The notes beneath the pieces are model-generated. The model did no database searches. It saw nothing but the letters and a program-made list of their open reading frames with translations, and was not told the origin of the DNA. Position numbers and translations under genes: made by a program. DNA of 6,226 nucleotides from Gammaproteobacteria bacterium (GTDB lineage Bacteria > Pseudomonadota > Gammaproteobacteria > Steroidobacterales > Woeseiaceae): positions 1 to 6,226 of the forward strand of contig JAOUNK010000200.1 in the NCBI GenBank assembly GCA_029881015.1. The letters are read 5' to 3'. Below, one piece after another: positions 5,904-6,226 of the stretch (positions within the stretch are counted from its first letter, which is position 1; each line of letters begins with the position of its first letter).

Positions 5904-6226
5904 TCAACGTGCCGCGCGGGCAATGCCTCTCTCACTCGGCCGGGCAATCAAGTGTGCCTGCCGCGGCGCGGTCGTAATCGTGAGCTCCGCCCCGGAGTTG
6001 AACTCGAGATAGTCCGCCTCAACGCCGTCGCTGAAGATCAGCCCGTTTCTCGCCATGCGCGATGTAATCTTGAGCGGGTTGGCGTCATCGAACGCGCCGT
6101 GCACCAGCGAGCACTGTGTCACCTGGCTCGGGAACGGCTCGCGCACTGAATACACGAGACGATCCGTATCCCAGGGCAGGCTCAGTCCCTGCTGGTGCCG
6201 GACGGTGCCACCCAGCGCTTCGACGA
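5904..6226 (-). CDS. NAD kinase-like protein, C-terminal part (runs off the right edge)
   Basis: The frame stays open from the right edge to the TGA at 5904-5906, giving the last 107 complete codons; the true start is outside the window. The GTG at 6155 is an internal codon, since the frame continues upstream with HQQGLSLPWDTDRLVYSVREPF. The block GLIFSDGVEADYLEFNSGAE, followed by a short hydrophobic beta strand, resembles the C-terminal beta domain of the ATP-NAD kinase superfamily, where a DG dipeptide precedes an LxxG turn and a basic strand. Such enzymes phosphorylate NAD(H) to NADP(H) using ATP or polyphosphate. The catalytic GGDG and NE/D motifs would lie upstream, outside this window, so activity cannot be judged. 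The gene is convergent with the transporter, with a 23-bp gap and no clear terminator. The assignment is from motif memory and is moderate. Confidence 0.55.
   Translation of the reverse strand, partial: VEALGGTVRHQQGLSLPWDTDRLVYSVREPFPSQVTQCSLVHGAFDDANPLKITSRMARNGLIFSDGVEADYLEFNSGAELTITTAPRQAHLIARPSERGIARAAR

Overview
This 6.2 kb window reads as ordinary chromosomal DNA from a GC-rich Gram-negative bacterium. The outer-membrane beta-barrel protein with a cleavable signal peptide, the style of the class I methyltransferase and the codon usage suggest a proteobacterium, most likely a gammaproteobacterium. I cannot fix the genus from sequence alone. No insertion sequence, phage gene, tRNA, rRNA or CRISPR array is visible, and no stretch above 300 bases lacks a gene.

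Layout: positions 1-32 may hold the last codons of a rightward gene that ends at a TGA. On the minus strand, 47-667 encodes a small SAM-dependent methyltransferase. Its upstream region carries a 9-bp inverted repeat that brackets an extended -10 promoter element. On the minus strand, 3909 down to 863 is a two-gene operon: an ECF-type RNA polymerase sigma factor (3313-3909) followed, with a 4-base ATGA overlap, by a transmembrane serine/threonine protein kinase with a TPR C-terminus (863-3316). A 282-bp divergent intergenic region (3910-4191) with two inverted repeats separates this operon from a rightward pair: a TorF/Gcw_chp-family outer-membrane protein (4192-4929) and, 3 bases later, a ten-helix EamA/DMT-type inner-membrane transporter (4933-5880). 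The right edge (5904-6226, minus) is the C-terminal part of a protein resembling the NAD kinase superfamily, convergent with the transporter.

Main biological point: the sigma factor has no acidic DAED-like motif in region 2.2, where ECF sigmas normally contact core RNA polymerase. It has Asn-Thr-Thr-Ala there instead and is translationally coupled to a Ser/Thr kinase. This matches the known logic of ECF sigma factors activated by phosphorylation (Vibrio EcfP/PknT, ECF43 group). The working model, which is inference, is that an envelope signal sensed through the kinase's TPR half leads to sigma phosphorylation and target transcription. The divergent porin/transporter pair is one candidate target.
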